From Fennellomyces sp. T-0311 (lineage: Eukaryota > Mucoromycota > Mucoromycetes > Mucorales > Lichtheimiaceae): a stretch of 64,000 bases of DNA. Below, piece by piece: positions 36,964 through 49,438 of this stretch (positions are counted from its first letter, which is position 1; every line of letters begins with the position of its first letter). The translations under genes were made by a program, and so were the position numbers. The notes beneath the pieces were generated by a model. That model was not told the DNA's origin and made no database searches. It saw nothing but the letters and a program-made list of their open reading frames with translations. The DNA is taken from assembly GCA_025266875.1 (NCBI GenBank), contig JALLLT010000006.1:868001-932000 (forward strand). Direction: 5' to 3'.

Positions 36964-37727
36964 AAGTGCGCTGACAAGCAAATTTTCGTGTGTTCTATAT
37001 GTTGTGTATCAAAAGCAAGCGTTTCCCGAGAGTGATGACATAACTACACTCGGTGAATAGCCTTTTGAAAAGCGCGGATCTGCGTGTTACCCAGCTTTTG
37101 TAAAACGATCACACGACAACAGTGCGCATATTTCCTGACAGCAGCAAGCTGCATGTATACCGAAGCAGAGAATCAGAAAGGATTGCCATCCAGATACCAT
37201 AAACATTGCCCCTTTTCTTGTTTACGCACCCGTCATTTGGCTATGTTTTTATTACCTTCAAACAAAAGGTGCACTCGCTAAGCCGTGCTCGATCTTGTAA
37301 AGATCGATAAAACAAAGATGTAGCAAGTACGTTACGTACGTACATATTAGTAAAGTAGGTGGAAGCAAAGATATATGTTGCGTACGTAGGTGTTCTTTTT
37401 TTCTCTTTTGGAAAGTGTTGCTAGAGGTCTTGATATAAATAATTTACTGTATTCGTAAAATAAAGCCCAGAGTGGCAAATGCCATCGACGATCAGTAATT
37501 GACTAACGACTTGCTGGTCTAGAAAGTGCGTCTGATGTAAACAGCAGCATGCACAACTGAAGCGACATGCATGTACGCCGTTGCGTTTGCGGCATGCACT
37601 TCGCCTTTATATCACAAACAACAGTTTTGTCTCCTCCACGTTGAATGGGTCTCTCTCTTGGCATTTATTCCAAAGATTTGTTTACGATTTCTCTCTTCTT
37701 TTTTTACTCGTTTCCTCTTTACTGAAT
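36964..37727. other. Divergent promoter region, BLOC1S1 and kelch membrane protein
   Basis: About 760 bp, no supported gene. Contains short TACG repeats (about 37,327-37,345 and 37,379-37,389). A longer reading of the kelch gene's first frame would begin at 37581 but adds a leader with no signal-peptide logic. Confidence 0.4.
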
Positions 37728-40700
37728 ATGTATTCATCAAGATTGCTATTGTTCTCTCGAGGGCGACGGAAAGTTGCATCATTCTTTATACTATTGTTCA
37801 TCATCGCAGTTTACGGAGAATATGACGTGACGGAAGAACAACTTGCTCGCATCCCACATCGATTTGGTGCAGCCAGTTTTCAATTCAATGGTGTCTTGTA
37901 CAGCTACGGTGGCGCCACACGAAACAGCACTGCATCCAATCTATTCACATCCATCACGTTCGATGAAAACTATGGCCGAGTCGAGTACTCCGATGTGCCT
38001 CAGTCCAACTCCACCCCCGGTGCGGCACATAGCGAAGCAGTAATATTGCCAGACAATAACCGTGTCATTTTGTTTGGTGGCCGCAATCTAACCGATAGCA
38101 GTGATGACTTGCTAAACAACACTCGGATGCGATTGTACGAGTATCGCTTTGATACTCGAAATTGGACAGCACTCCCCATCCAAGTATCCAATGGTGAATC
38201 TCTCTATCCAAGAAACCGAAAAGATTTTAGTGCAACCCTCGCACCTAATGGCCAAATCTATATTCACGGTGGTCTGGATTTTCAAGATTCTCCGAGCCCT
38301 GTTAATGACAGTTGGGTATACAATCCTGAGACAAATGTGTTTACCCGTCTACCTCCAGTTCCTGGACAACCATTTTCCGACCTTTACGGACATTCGGCAG
38401 TCCCGCTCCCGTAAAGTTTCTCTTTTGCATTTTAATATCGCCTACATCTTAAAGTTATAGACTCACATGCTTTTTTTTATAGTAACGGTGTCATTGTCTA
38501 CATTATGGGCAACGGATACTATGGTGACAGTTTTCGAAATAGCGCATTGAATGGTACACTGTGTGATCTGGCATTGTTACTCAACACACACACCAATGAA
38601 TGGACTCATCAGCAACTTTCTGGTCAGCCACCGCAACAAATTATTGATGGCTATGCAGTGCTAGGTAACAAGTCACATGGTTTTCTTTATTTTCTCGTAT
38701 GCGCGGGCCACATGTGGCTAATGCATTAAACAGGACCCGATCGACAAACTATTTACATGAGTGGAGGTAAAAATCTCATTTTATTCATTTATACCGTCTT
38801 TAGAGATTCACAGTTATCAAAAAAAAAGGTTATGGTGCCAGTCGAATGTTGCCTGACATCTCGGTATCTTCCAACGATCTCAATGCCTTGAACACCACTG
38901 CATGGGTATGGACATCATTAGAACAAACTATCGGTGAACCTCCGAAACCGCGCTTCTATGCGACTGCAGAGTTGCTTCATGATTTGTACATGGTGGTTGC
39001 ATTTGGTAAGTGAGCCGCTATTTATGGTATTTCATTTCCATCTAATGTATGTAAAAAAAAACTCCAGGTGTTTCCGAATACTTTTGGTACAACGATATCA
39101 ACGTGTTACGATTCTATACTGCCCCCAATGGATCCCTCACTGCAGAGTGGACAACCAATCTCAATATTCCACCCATAAGCCAAGATATTCCGTTCTCAAA
39201 CAATTACTCGCTTAGTAATGAGATCAAGATGGCAATTGCAGTGGGCGCGCTAGCTGCTCTAGTCGCCACTCTGGCGTATATCTCTTGGTACTATCGCGAT
39301 AGTGCCAAGGAAATGCTAGGTCGATCTTACCGATGTCTTATCTGGACATCGAGGTATATCTTTTTTCTAATATTACTCGATATTCATCGAAACTAAGTCA
39401 TTGTAATGTAGGGTGGGTGAGCCCATGTGGACTGGCTTGGCACACATCATTTCAAAGTTCCTTCTTTCATGCATGTTCTTGGCGTACCTCGTATACACCA
39501 TTTACCTCGTCGTCAACAGCTCAACTGCAACACTCACGATTCAGCAACCGGTAAAACGTGTAATGTTACCAGGTAATATAATCGACACTTGGCGTTGAAG
39601 CCGTTGACTAAAAAAAAGTATAGATATCCGGTTCTGCTTTGATGGCTGGCAAAATCCAAGTATCGGATGTCAAACCGAAACCCTTTCCATTGATGACTGC
39701 GTTGACTTGAACTACACGCAGCGGTTAGATATGGGAATGCATCAACCATACTTTGGTTACACCGGAACCGTCAACTGTTTCCTCTTTCACGCGGACGAGG
39801 AATTTAGATTAAGTGCAAGTCCTGTTGGACCTGTTGGAACATTCTACAATGGTTCAAGAATCCAATTCAGTTTCTATGGTGATGCGATCGACCTGAACAA
39901 TCCCGGATTAATCCATGTCACGCTCTATCCGCGCGGGCGAGACCCAAATCTTTCCTACTATTTTAACGAAACGCAATACGGCGATGACGACGACACCAAT
40001 CTAGATGATTGGCTGCATGACGAAAGCAACAACCTTGTTTCCGAAAACACATACATCATGGCAGCCAACAAGTCATCTGCTGTGAGCTATCAACTCAGCA
40101 CCCATCGATATTTGCAAAATAGCGCTTGGAATCTTGTAGGCATTTCATATGCTTACAATGACACCCCGTCAATCAATACATTATCTTTGCAAGGCACAAG
40201 GTCTTTATCACCATTGCCATTCAATATCAATGGGACAAGCTTTTTGGACGTCTATCCACAGAGTTATCTCGAATTGACAATGCAAGACGAACGTGTGAAC
40301 ACAATCTTGGCTTCCGTCGGTCCAGTTGGTGGTCTGTTGACCTTGTTAATTACTTTAAACACATGTATCTTTGGTTCCCGCCCTCGGTCGCCTTGGGGTC
40401 TCATACATCGCATGATGTGGACGGATAGGAGTCGCAACTCGCTCCTCGATGGCCTTTATGAAAAATTCGGCAATGTGACGCCGTGTGGCAATATTCCGTT
40501 CATCAATCCGGTCGAAAAAAGGTTCTTGACGAGCGAAGAAGCGGATTGCCATGATATCGTCATGAATCCAGTGAACCAGCCTCAATCGGTGACTACAGCA
40601 AGAGCAAGCCAAGACTCCGTCGCTGCCGCTTACCGGCGCAACCCGCGTAGTGAAAAGGGAAACTACGTGTCATACGAAGAACCTTTACTTGTGGAGGCCA

Positions 40701-41062
40701 TGCGAAAAATTGACCAGCTGCAGCGGCGTGTCCAGCTGACTGAACTCTTACTCAAGGCCTATTACATTGACGAAGAAGTGTTTCGCAATCTCCATATTGC
40801 TCTTTCCCAACCCCATCGTATGCGAGACGTTGAAGTATCATCCACATTGTCAACATCCGCGCCAGACTATGATGATGGTGATAAAAGTCTATCACCCCCT
40901 CAATCTCCATTTTTGCCACCCAACCTAGACGCAAAGCCATTACCAGCAGACCGTCAACAAAGCCAAGCGAGCATGGACTCGCAAGCATCAACGTCGAGAG
41001 ATCCTCGATTATCTTCTGAAATCCGATCGCAACAAGCGTATTCCACGCCATTTTGTATGTAA
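37728..41062 (+). CDS. Kelch-repeat multi-pass membrane protein
   Basis: Surface or endomembrane protein of unknown role. The start at 37728 gives MYSSRLLLFSRGRRKVASFF and a hydrophobic signal segment. The kelch-type beta-propeller follows: IPHRFGAASFQFNGVLYSYG, HSEAVILPDNNRVILFGGRN, RNRKDFSATLAPNGQIYIHG, DLYGHSAVPLPNGVIVYIMG, GPDRQTIYMSGG and FYATAELLHDLYMVVAFG, with many Asn-X-Ser/Thr sites. Three further TM segments: MAIAVGALAALVATLAYISW, FLLSCMFLAYLVYTIYLVV and ILASVGPVGGLLTLLITLNT, separated by a 230-residue loop also rich in N-glycosylation sites. The tail (about 240 residues) has a coiled coil (AMRKIDQLQRRVQLTELLLK) and a Ser/Pro/Gln-rich end. Propeller and loop would be luminal/extracellular and the tail cytosolic. 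About nine exons, no break seen. Confidence 0.85.
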
Positions 41063-41253
41063 AAAAACCCCCTGTTAGCTATTTTTGTATCTATAATTGC
41101 CATAAACTTAATAAAGTGCTACGTCTTTTTGAAAACAACGCGTCGCGTGCGACAAAGGCGGAGTTGGGTGCCCTTTTGAGAGGCTACTTTTTTTCACGCA
41201 GACCGTTCTTTGCCTTTTCCTACATATTACAGCATACGTACTTTATATATACA

Positions 41254-44200
41254 ATGGCAGAGGAACCGCCACGAAAGAAGCGACTTGTCGAGGACGATGA
41301 TTCAGAAGCAGTAGAGTCATTGACGCAAATGGAGTCATTAACGCAAGAGGAACCTATAACTGCCGAAACAAGCGTACCTGACAGCACCGCGCAGCCGCCT
41401 ACAAAGAAACCTCGTTCCGCAAGTTCGACCCCTAATTCTTCATCGGCAGATCGACGTGTATCGTTTGCTCCTAATGTACAATCGCAAGGATCGCAGCCAG
41501 TATCCAGCACACCAGCCCCCGAAGAACGAAAGCCTCGTCTGGTCATCACCAAAATGGTCTTGAACAATTTCAAATCGTATGCCGGACGACAGGTCATTGG
41601 TCCGTTTCAAAAGGTAAGGTTTTTCTTTTCATACTTTGCTTCAGGCCTAACACCTTGCCATATAGTCTTTCAGTGCCAGTACGGTTCGATATACATAGAG
41701 AGGATCCAATTTAGTAACTAATGTCACAAAAAACAACAACCATAGTTGTAGGGCCTAACGGTTCAGGAAAGTCAAACGTTATCGATGCTCTGCTGTTTGT
41801 ATTTGGTTACCGCGCAAACAAGATGCGTCAAGGCAAACTATCAGAACTGATCCATAACTCGGCCAAGTTCCCGAATGTTTCCAGCTGCTCGGTCGAGATC
41901 CATTTCCAAGAAATCATCGATGGCGTAAGTTGTAACGCTGATAGAACGCATATCCACGCACCTAACATGGTGTAAAGAATACTCCGTCCGAGTACGAAAA
42001 GGTACCCAACTCACGACTCATGATCTCACGACATGCCTATCGAAACAACAGCAGCAAATACTACATCAACGATAAAACAAGTTCATATACTGAAGTCACA
42101 ACACTGTTACGAGCGCGAGGCATCGATTTGGACCACAAGCGTTTCTTGATCTTGCAGGTTAGCACCTTCTTCACCGATCCCTCCAGTCAGGTTAAACCAA
42201 CACACCCAACTGTTAGGGTGAAGTCGAGTCGATCGCCTTGATGAAGCCCAAAGCCAAGGATGAAAACGACGATGGCCTGTTGGAGTATCTTGAAGATATT
42301 ATTGGCACTTCAAAATACAAGGAGCCCATCGAAGAAGCAAACAAGAAATTGGAGGAACTGAACGAAGACCGCGTCGAGAAGTTGAATCGAGCACGATACG
42401 TGGGGAAGGAAAAGGATAGTTTGGAGGTGAGTGCAGAGAACGAGATGGATATTCTACCAGCGCTGACCTTTTTCTAGGGCAAAAAACGCGAGGCGGAGAT
42501 GTTTTTGGAAAACGAAAACGAACTTGCTCGCAAGAAGAATGAGCTGTATCAAGTATATGTGTTTGAGGCAAAAGAAAACATCTCGATCGCACACAAGGCT
42601 GTGGTATGTCGCATAAAGAAGTCATTGTGCGTGGACGATTAATTGGGGCCATCATAGGACGAGTTGAAGCAAAAGCTGCAAGACGAGAAAGTGAGCCACG
42701 ATGAGATTGACAAAGAACTGGCTGAAATGTCCAAGTTACACAAGACAGCCGTTCAGGAACGCGATGTTAGTAACTATTGGATCAATCACAATCAATGTTT
42801 TTTTTTTACTTACTGATATCCATCAAAGGCACTTGCTGTCCAAGCGTCTCAGATCAAAAAGAAGCAAAGCAAGTACGAAAAGGACGATGTTCAGCTTCGA
42901 GAGCGCAAGGACCATTTGAACGCCAAGAAAGAAAAGGCCAAAGCTTCACTAGAAAAGGTAAACCTCATTGGGAATCAGTTGCGTGCATATCTGACTCGTA
43001 CCGTGTATAGGATCAAGAAGCGCGTGTCGCTGCGCGTAACGCCATCAAGACGAACGGTGACGATCTAGTGAAGCGACGAAAGGATCTCAAAGAGCTCGAG
43101 AAGCAGTTGAAAGAGGAGGAAAAAAAGTTGGATGAGATCAATCGTGAGTTGAAAGGAAAAACCGATGGTTACATGGCCGAAATCGAAGAACATCAGAAAG
43201 AACTGGCTCCTTGGACTGAAAAGGTCAACAAAAAGAAGAAGGATATCGACGTTCGCAAAGCTGAAAAAGAGATTCTGGAGGAAAAGCTATCTTCCGGCGC
43301 CAAAGCAGTTCAAGAAGCCGAAAAGCAACTCAAGAAGATGGAGCAGACACGAGCTTCCAAGGTAACCCACTGCATCTTAAATGAATGCGTAACTTTATGT
43401 TGACCTAGTGGACAGCATAAGGAAAGCAAGTCGTTGCCGAAGCAAATCAAGGAACTCGAAAAGGAGATTAGTGAGCTCGAAAAGAACATCAATGTAGGAC
43501 TTTATCGATTGTTTTACATGCGTGCTTATATCTATGCAACCAGAACATTGAAGAAAAGGAACGAAGCCAAAGACAGCAGCTCAGTTTAGCTCGTCAAAAG
43601 GCCGATGAAGCAAAAGCATCGATGCAACAATCCCAGAGCCGCGGCAAAGTTCTTGATAGTCTTCTGCGTATGCGTGATTCGGGCCGTATCAAAGGCATCC
43701 ACGTAAGTTCAACCACCCAGCAGTTTTCCTTTTTTTTTCTTTAAAACTTATGACCGCTCGCAGGATCGTCTTGGCAACCTTGGTGTTATCGATGACAAGT
43801 ATGACATTGCCGTCTCCACCGCATGTCCTGCCTTGGACAACATCGTTGTCGATACCGTCGAGGCCGGCCAAGCATGCATCGAATATCTACGCAAAAACAA
43901 TCTTGGTCGAGCTGTGTTCACCATTCTGGACAAACTCGGACGACAAGATATGCGAGAGATTGATACACCGGACAACGTCCCTCGACTGTTTGATCTAATC
44001 AAACCAAAGCATGATAAGTTCTCTCCGGCATTTTACAGTGTTTTGCGCGATACTCTTGTGGCAAACGACCTGCGACAGGCCAATAGCATCGCCTATGGTC
44101 GACATCGATGGCGTGTTGTTACGCTGGATGGAAAACTTATCGAAAAATCTGGTGCAATGACCGGTGGTGGTAACAGACAGCTACGTGGTGCCATGGGATC

Positions 44201-46192
44201 CCGCTTCAAGGACGATGAGGTCACTGCGGAAACGGTCGCTACACTTGAACGTGAACGTGACAAGCTAGAAGAAGAATTCCGTAACATTGTTGAAGAGAAG
44301 CGAGCTGGTGAACTGGGTCTTCGGTCCAAGAGGGAAAGCTTACCACGCAAACAAATGACTTTGGAAAAGTTACAAATGGATATGCGCAGTTTGGATAAGC
44401 AACTTGAGGATGAACGTGCTCGTCTTGTTTCCTTAAAGTAAGCTATAATAGTTGTCACGTCAGTTGTATCTCATCTGATCCATAGAACTCGTATTGAGCC
44501 AAGTCCCGAGGATGTCAAACGCCATGGCGAAATTGGAGGCGAAATTGAACAATTGGAGCAAGAAATGGCGGAACTGAAAGAAAAGACAACCGAGATAGAA
44601 GAAACCATTGAGTCGCTACAGGAAGATATCATGGAAGCAGGTGGTATGGACCTGCGGCTCCAAAAGATGGTGGTAGATGATGTTACAAAGCGTATCGACA
44701 CCCTTAACAACAAAATTACGAAGGCAATGGTTGCCAAGGCGAAGGCTGAAAAGGATGTTGTCAAACTTGAATCGTCCATCAAGAAATATGAGCAAGAGGA
44801 CAACAAGATTGACAAGGATATTCAGAAGCTCGAGGCGGAATCGTTAGAGAAGGCCAAGGAGGCAGCCGAGATAGCCAAACAAGTCGATGAGTTGAACAAG
44901 GTAAACGTACTTGTCTATTTGCGCACGAATGCAAAGTTAACTTGAAGTAATAGAACATGGAAGAGAAGAAACAGCGGATTGATAGCATCAAAAGTGATTT
45001 GGATGAAAAGACAAAGCAGATCAACGAGCTTCGAAAATCCGAGATTGAAATCAAAAGCAAGCTTGAAAACTACCAGAGGAGTTTGGCCGACAACCAGCGC
45101 AAAGTTGTTCATTGGAACGAGCAACGTACTAAATTGTCGCTCCATCACTACAAGTACGCTGATCATATACAGTTTTGGATAAAAAGAGATTTAACATGTT
45201 CTTTAGACCTGAAAGCGACAAAGAAGAGTTGCCAGAGTATGATGATGAAGCCATCAAAGAATTCCAAAAAGCTGTGCCAGCAACCAAGGCAGAAATTGCC
45301 GAAATTGAAGGTGAGTCCCCAAGGCGAACGTGTATAGTGTTTGCTCACAGGTTTATTCCAGCCTTGGTTCAAAGTGCAAAGCCCAATCTGTCCGTGTTGG
45401 AGGAATACCGACGACGAGAGGAAGAGTACAATGGTCGTGTGAAGGAATTAAATGAGGTTACCGCAAAGCGTGATGGCGTGAAGAACGAAGCAGAACGTTT
45501 GCGCAAACAGCGACTGGACGAATTTATGCAGGGTTTCAACATTATTTCGCAAAAACTCAAAGAAATGTACCAGGTAAACGCTGGCACATGTATACTTTAT
45601 AAGGAAAAGGTGGCTCACCAGTTCCATATAGATGATCACAATGGGAGGCAATGCCGAACTTGAGCTGGTTGATAGTTTGGATCCATTTTCTGAGGGTATT
45701 GTCTTTAGTGTCATGCCTCCCAAGAAAAGCTGGAAAAACATATCGAATCTATCCGGTGGTGAGAAGGTAAAAGCCTTCAAAAAAGGATGATCTCTGCAGA
45801 CCTAACGACCCGTAAAAAAATAGACACTGAGCTCCCTCGCCCTTGTGTTTGCGTTGCATCATTTCAAACCAACACCTCTCTACGTCATGGATGAAATCGA
45901 TGCTGCTCTCGACTTTCGGAACGTGTCGATCGTCGCTAACTATATCGCGGAGCGTACCAAAAATGCGCAGTTCGTCATTATCAGTTTGCGAAACAACATG
46001 TTTGAACTGGCTGACCGACTGGTCGGCATTTACAAAACAAACGACTGTACAAAGAGTATTGCCATCAATCCCTCCATGATTGCCATGCTCACCGAGTTCC
46101 AGAATCAGCCCACATCCTCCTCAACACAAAATCCTACTCAACAGCAACAACCACTATCATCGTCAAACAGCCGCAACCCAACTCCATCCTAA
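41254..46192 (+). CDS. SMC4: Condensin subunit SMC4
   Basis: Structural maintenance of chromosomes ATPase that pairs with SMC2 in condensin. It begins MAEEPPRKKRLVEDDDSEAV; a Ser/Pro-rich leader precedes KPRLVITKMVLNNFKSYAGR. Walker A is IVGPNGSGKSNVIDALLF, then VFGYRANKMRQGKLSELIHN, the usual SMC4 neighbourhood. Long Lys/Glu coiled coils (about 42.2-43.7 kb) lead to the hinge (RIKGIHDRLGNLGVIDDKYD, NIVVDTVEAGQACIEYLRKN, EKSGAMTGGGN), then the returning coiled coil and the C-terminal head: GNAELELVDSLDPFSEGI, NISNLSGGEKTLSSLALVFA (signature) and TPLYVMDEIDAALDFRNVSI (Walker B and D-loop). It ends in a Gln/Ser-rich tail. Roughly fifteen short introns. An AATAAA lies just after the stop. Start 191 bp after the kelch gene stop. 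Confidence 0.96.
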
Positions 46193-47235
46193 CTGTTACA
46201 TAAATAAAAAGAAATGTAGTTCATTTGCACAAATTCATATTAGGGTCCTTTGATGGCGTATTCAATATCAGCAGGTTTCGTTCATGGTTGATACGTGCAT
46301 AGCAGCGGCCAGAGCAAAATCGCTGGAACGTGGTGGTTGGTGGATCGCGATAATCGAGTCTCTTGGGTCCAATTCTCCGTAAGACTGTTTTGTTGAATTG
46401 GCACTCTCATAAGAGTCATGCCGTCGTCCTGCTTGATCTCGATTGCCTATACGCGCATCAATTTCGTCTGATCTAGTGTAGCAAGTCAAAGTAACAACGT
46501 AGTTACACTATGACGGACGAGCACAGGCGCCGAATTGATGCCTTGTAATTATCGCCCAAGTTGGGATTGTCGGCTTGTTCAAGATAAAGAAGTATTATCT
46601 GCTCAAATGGTTGTAATACGATGTTCCAAGACTAGAAGTTGACCAAATTGGCTGCGTATACGTAGCTTTCATCCTCACAGCAACTTTTTTTACCATGTAC
46701 ACGCGCGAGTGAGCTAGAAGGCATCTCTTTAAGTATATTGCTGCAGAATCCCGCGTACGTACCTGTGTGCGGTGGATGGTTAACGTAAAAAGTATTCGAT
46801 ATAATGACTCGCATAAAACATGCCATATGTACGGCCACAAAAAATGGTTCTTAGGGAGATTGTGCGACGGGGAAGACAGCATTAACTCGAACCGCGAAGA
46901 AAAAACAGATCTTTTTGTCCACTGCCTTTTCCCCTTATCATGTACCCACAACAGAAGCGACGCGAGCATTTTGTCGATGTAACGAATGCCATCACCCAGG
47001 CCAAACATACTGAAGTTCATCTTTTGGCGATTGAAGAAGTTATAAATCTGCCACATAATCGATGGACTTGGATCCTTTGTATTTGACACCGTGTAACATT
47101 CCCAGCGACGGTTGCACATGAGAGCCTAGCCCGCAAAATACGCAGTGCTGTTCTCCAACGAGAAGCGACTGGCTAGGTTAACCCGTTCAACAGCACATCA
47201 AAGATTTTTGAGAAGTTTTGTTGGACCTGTGTCAT

Positions 47236-47293
47236 AGCTCAGCTTTGTATTTTTTTTTTGTTTGGCTTGGCGCGAAGAGCTCAGCTTTGTATT
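47236..47293. repeat. 16-bp direct repeat AGCTCAGCTTTGTATT
   Basis: Copies at 47236-47251 and 47278-47293, 42 bp apart start to start, around a T-tract and GTTTGGCTTGGCGCGAAG. Could be a small duplication scar. Confidence 0.55.
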
Positions 47294-48323
47294 CTGATGA
47301 AGCCATAAGTTGCTTAGTCAGCCTTCAACCAGTGATGATCTAATACAACATATACACGGCAACGCTTTCACCATCCCTCCACATCGACTATCTGCGTTAA
47401 TGTACATATGACAGCATTTTTAAACGTACTTAAGATGTTCAGGACGTGCTTTTGGAACAGCATCAGCTATCCCATTCTGTATATCAAATATGTATCCATC
47501 AGCTTACTTTGGAGTATGAGCGCATCTGTGCCAGTAAAATCCTTGTCTGGACGTCATGACGTGTCAACTGAAATGGTACTCTGACTGTCACCCGGTGCAT
47601 TTCGTGTGCAGCTACACGGTCAAGTTGAATGCCGAACGTGAGATCAATGTGTTGCATATTCAGTGCCTGGTATATGACGCGTCCGCACGATATTAGCCAA
47701 GTCAGGCATATGTTGGATTTCCATGGTCGAATGTCGATCGCGCGCCAGTAATATTGAGATTGCGACATGGCAGGAACGAAAGGGTGTGGTCATGAATCGC
47801 CATCACTGGAATGACAAAGGATGACGCGAAGGTCGACGTGGTGTAGCGGACGGAAAAGAGATTCGTGTCAAGCTGAAATAGTCTATCCATTCTATTGCCA
47901 GACTGCCGGGTGCCCAGAGCTGGTACATTTGGAGGCGAGAGAAAGCATTATCGTGGAAGGTTGCACATGTTGTTGGTGGATGGTGATGCTACTCTGAGCT
48001 CTCCGCATACGACATGGCCTGCCGGGTATGTATTTGCGAAACGGGTACTGATTGGCGTGTGTGCAGGGATAATCGGTTCAGCCGGCGTGGACAAAGGGAG
48101 GTCTGTGCACTGTGCGTCGTCAAGCGGACTTGTCGGTATGACAGTAGTGTGGATCAGCAACGAAGACCAGCAAAAAAAAGCTACCTTTCAAGCCATACAA
48201 CGCCTTTATTCCCCTTGCACACCGTTTGCTGTGGGTCATGGCCTGTTGCTGCGGCGTAAAACGTCATAACCTGGGTGACTGTGCTGGCATGTGAAAAAAA
48301 GAGGGACTGCTCGCTTTCAAAAA

Positions 48324-48400
48324 GGTATAAAAGGAGGTCAGAATCGGCAACTTTTTTCTTTCTTTTCTCAATAAACCTGACACCAGGGTCTCCAGTAATA
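48324..48400 (+). promoter_or_regulatory. TATA box and AATAAA, LTR-like promoter patch
   Basis: AAGGTATAAAAGGAGG at about 48,322-48,337 is a strong TATA box; about 40 bp later CTCAATAAACCTGAC carries an AATAAA. TATA followed closely by a polyadenylation signal is the layout of a retrotransposon LTR U3-R. No coding remnant or matching second LTR was identified, so this stays tentative. CAGGGTCTC recurs near 48,385 and 48,746. Confidence 0.3.
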
Positions 48401-49438
48401 GGATGGCATAAACAGATGAAGAGATAGACTTCCCCTCAATGCTCTTTGTCTGGTTGTGGTTAATTACTGCTTGAGATTCAAAAATACCGAAGCTGCTTTG
48501 GTGGCTCCTGGTCTTCCTTTGGACGGCCTGTCCTCGCTGGAGACTTGATCAACCTCCTTGGAGGCTTGCTGATCTTCTGGGGACTGTAGCCTTCCTTGTG
48601 GAAGGGGCAGCTTCGGGGGATATGGGAATTGGTGGCCCATCTACCCAATCAAACAAGAGAACGAAAAAAAACTGGAATGGTTTTCTGGAAGCCTTTTAAT
48701 TGGCTTGCTGTTCAAGTGACCCGTTCCTGTTGGTGACTGTCACTCAGGGTCTCGATTCAATAAAGTCATTGCTTTTTTCCCACATGATCTGCGCGCTTAC
48801 TACTTCATCGACGCGTTGTTTTTACCACTTGCTGCTTACATTGGTGCCCAATCAAGTCGCTTTTTCCTTTTTTGTGTGTCGACTGTTTCTTTCGCTTGCG
48901 GTCATGACAAGCGAATCGTGGCGTTCGGTTTATGATGCTTTTCGAGTGAGATCTCGTGAATTATGTGAAGTTTGCCCTTAATGAGCACACTGAAAGGCCT
49001 GATTGAAGCGACTTTCTGGGGTGTCTTCTTTGTTGGATCGCACCCGGTAACAAAATGTCAGCTACTCTTGCCAAACTGTATAACATGAATCTTCGCCATC
49101 ATCGTTCGATGTAGATTTCGGACCGTTTCGCTAACTGTATATATTCTTATGTACTAAAGCGTTACAGTAATCATGAGCGCACCTTGTACGGTAATAAAGG
49201 ATGCTCGTCGCTTTGATTCGTAGACTGATTATGCGGAGCGTTTTGCCAGACGAGAACACAGGCGAGCTGTGCTGGCTTGTATTTGTGCCCTTTCAACCCA
49301 TACATTTTAGGCCGCCTGCTCACTGTTAGGTGCTATATTCGGTGCACATGTCATAGATAGAGTACTTTTCATGGATCAAAAGTATCCTGAATCTTATTTC
49401 TGGTGCAAGCGTCACTGTGGCATTGACATCGTTTCCGA

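Larger units (their letters stand above)
46193..49438. other. Gene-poor region with decayed repeat material
   Basis: No gene that I can support. A minus-strand open frame of 174 codons (46595-47119) has no motif, and its length is only mildly unusual for chance. A plus-strand frame at 47895-48269 is similar. The LTR-like patch and a short direct repeat are listed separately. Confidence 0.4.

Noticed and set aside
46595..47119. 174-codon minus-strand open frame
   Set aside because: No motif, no splice context and a competing frame in the same place; a frame this long is not very unlikely by chance in 64 kb.
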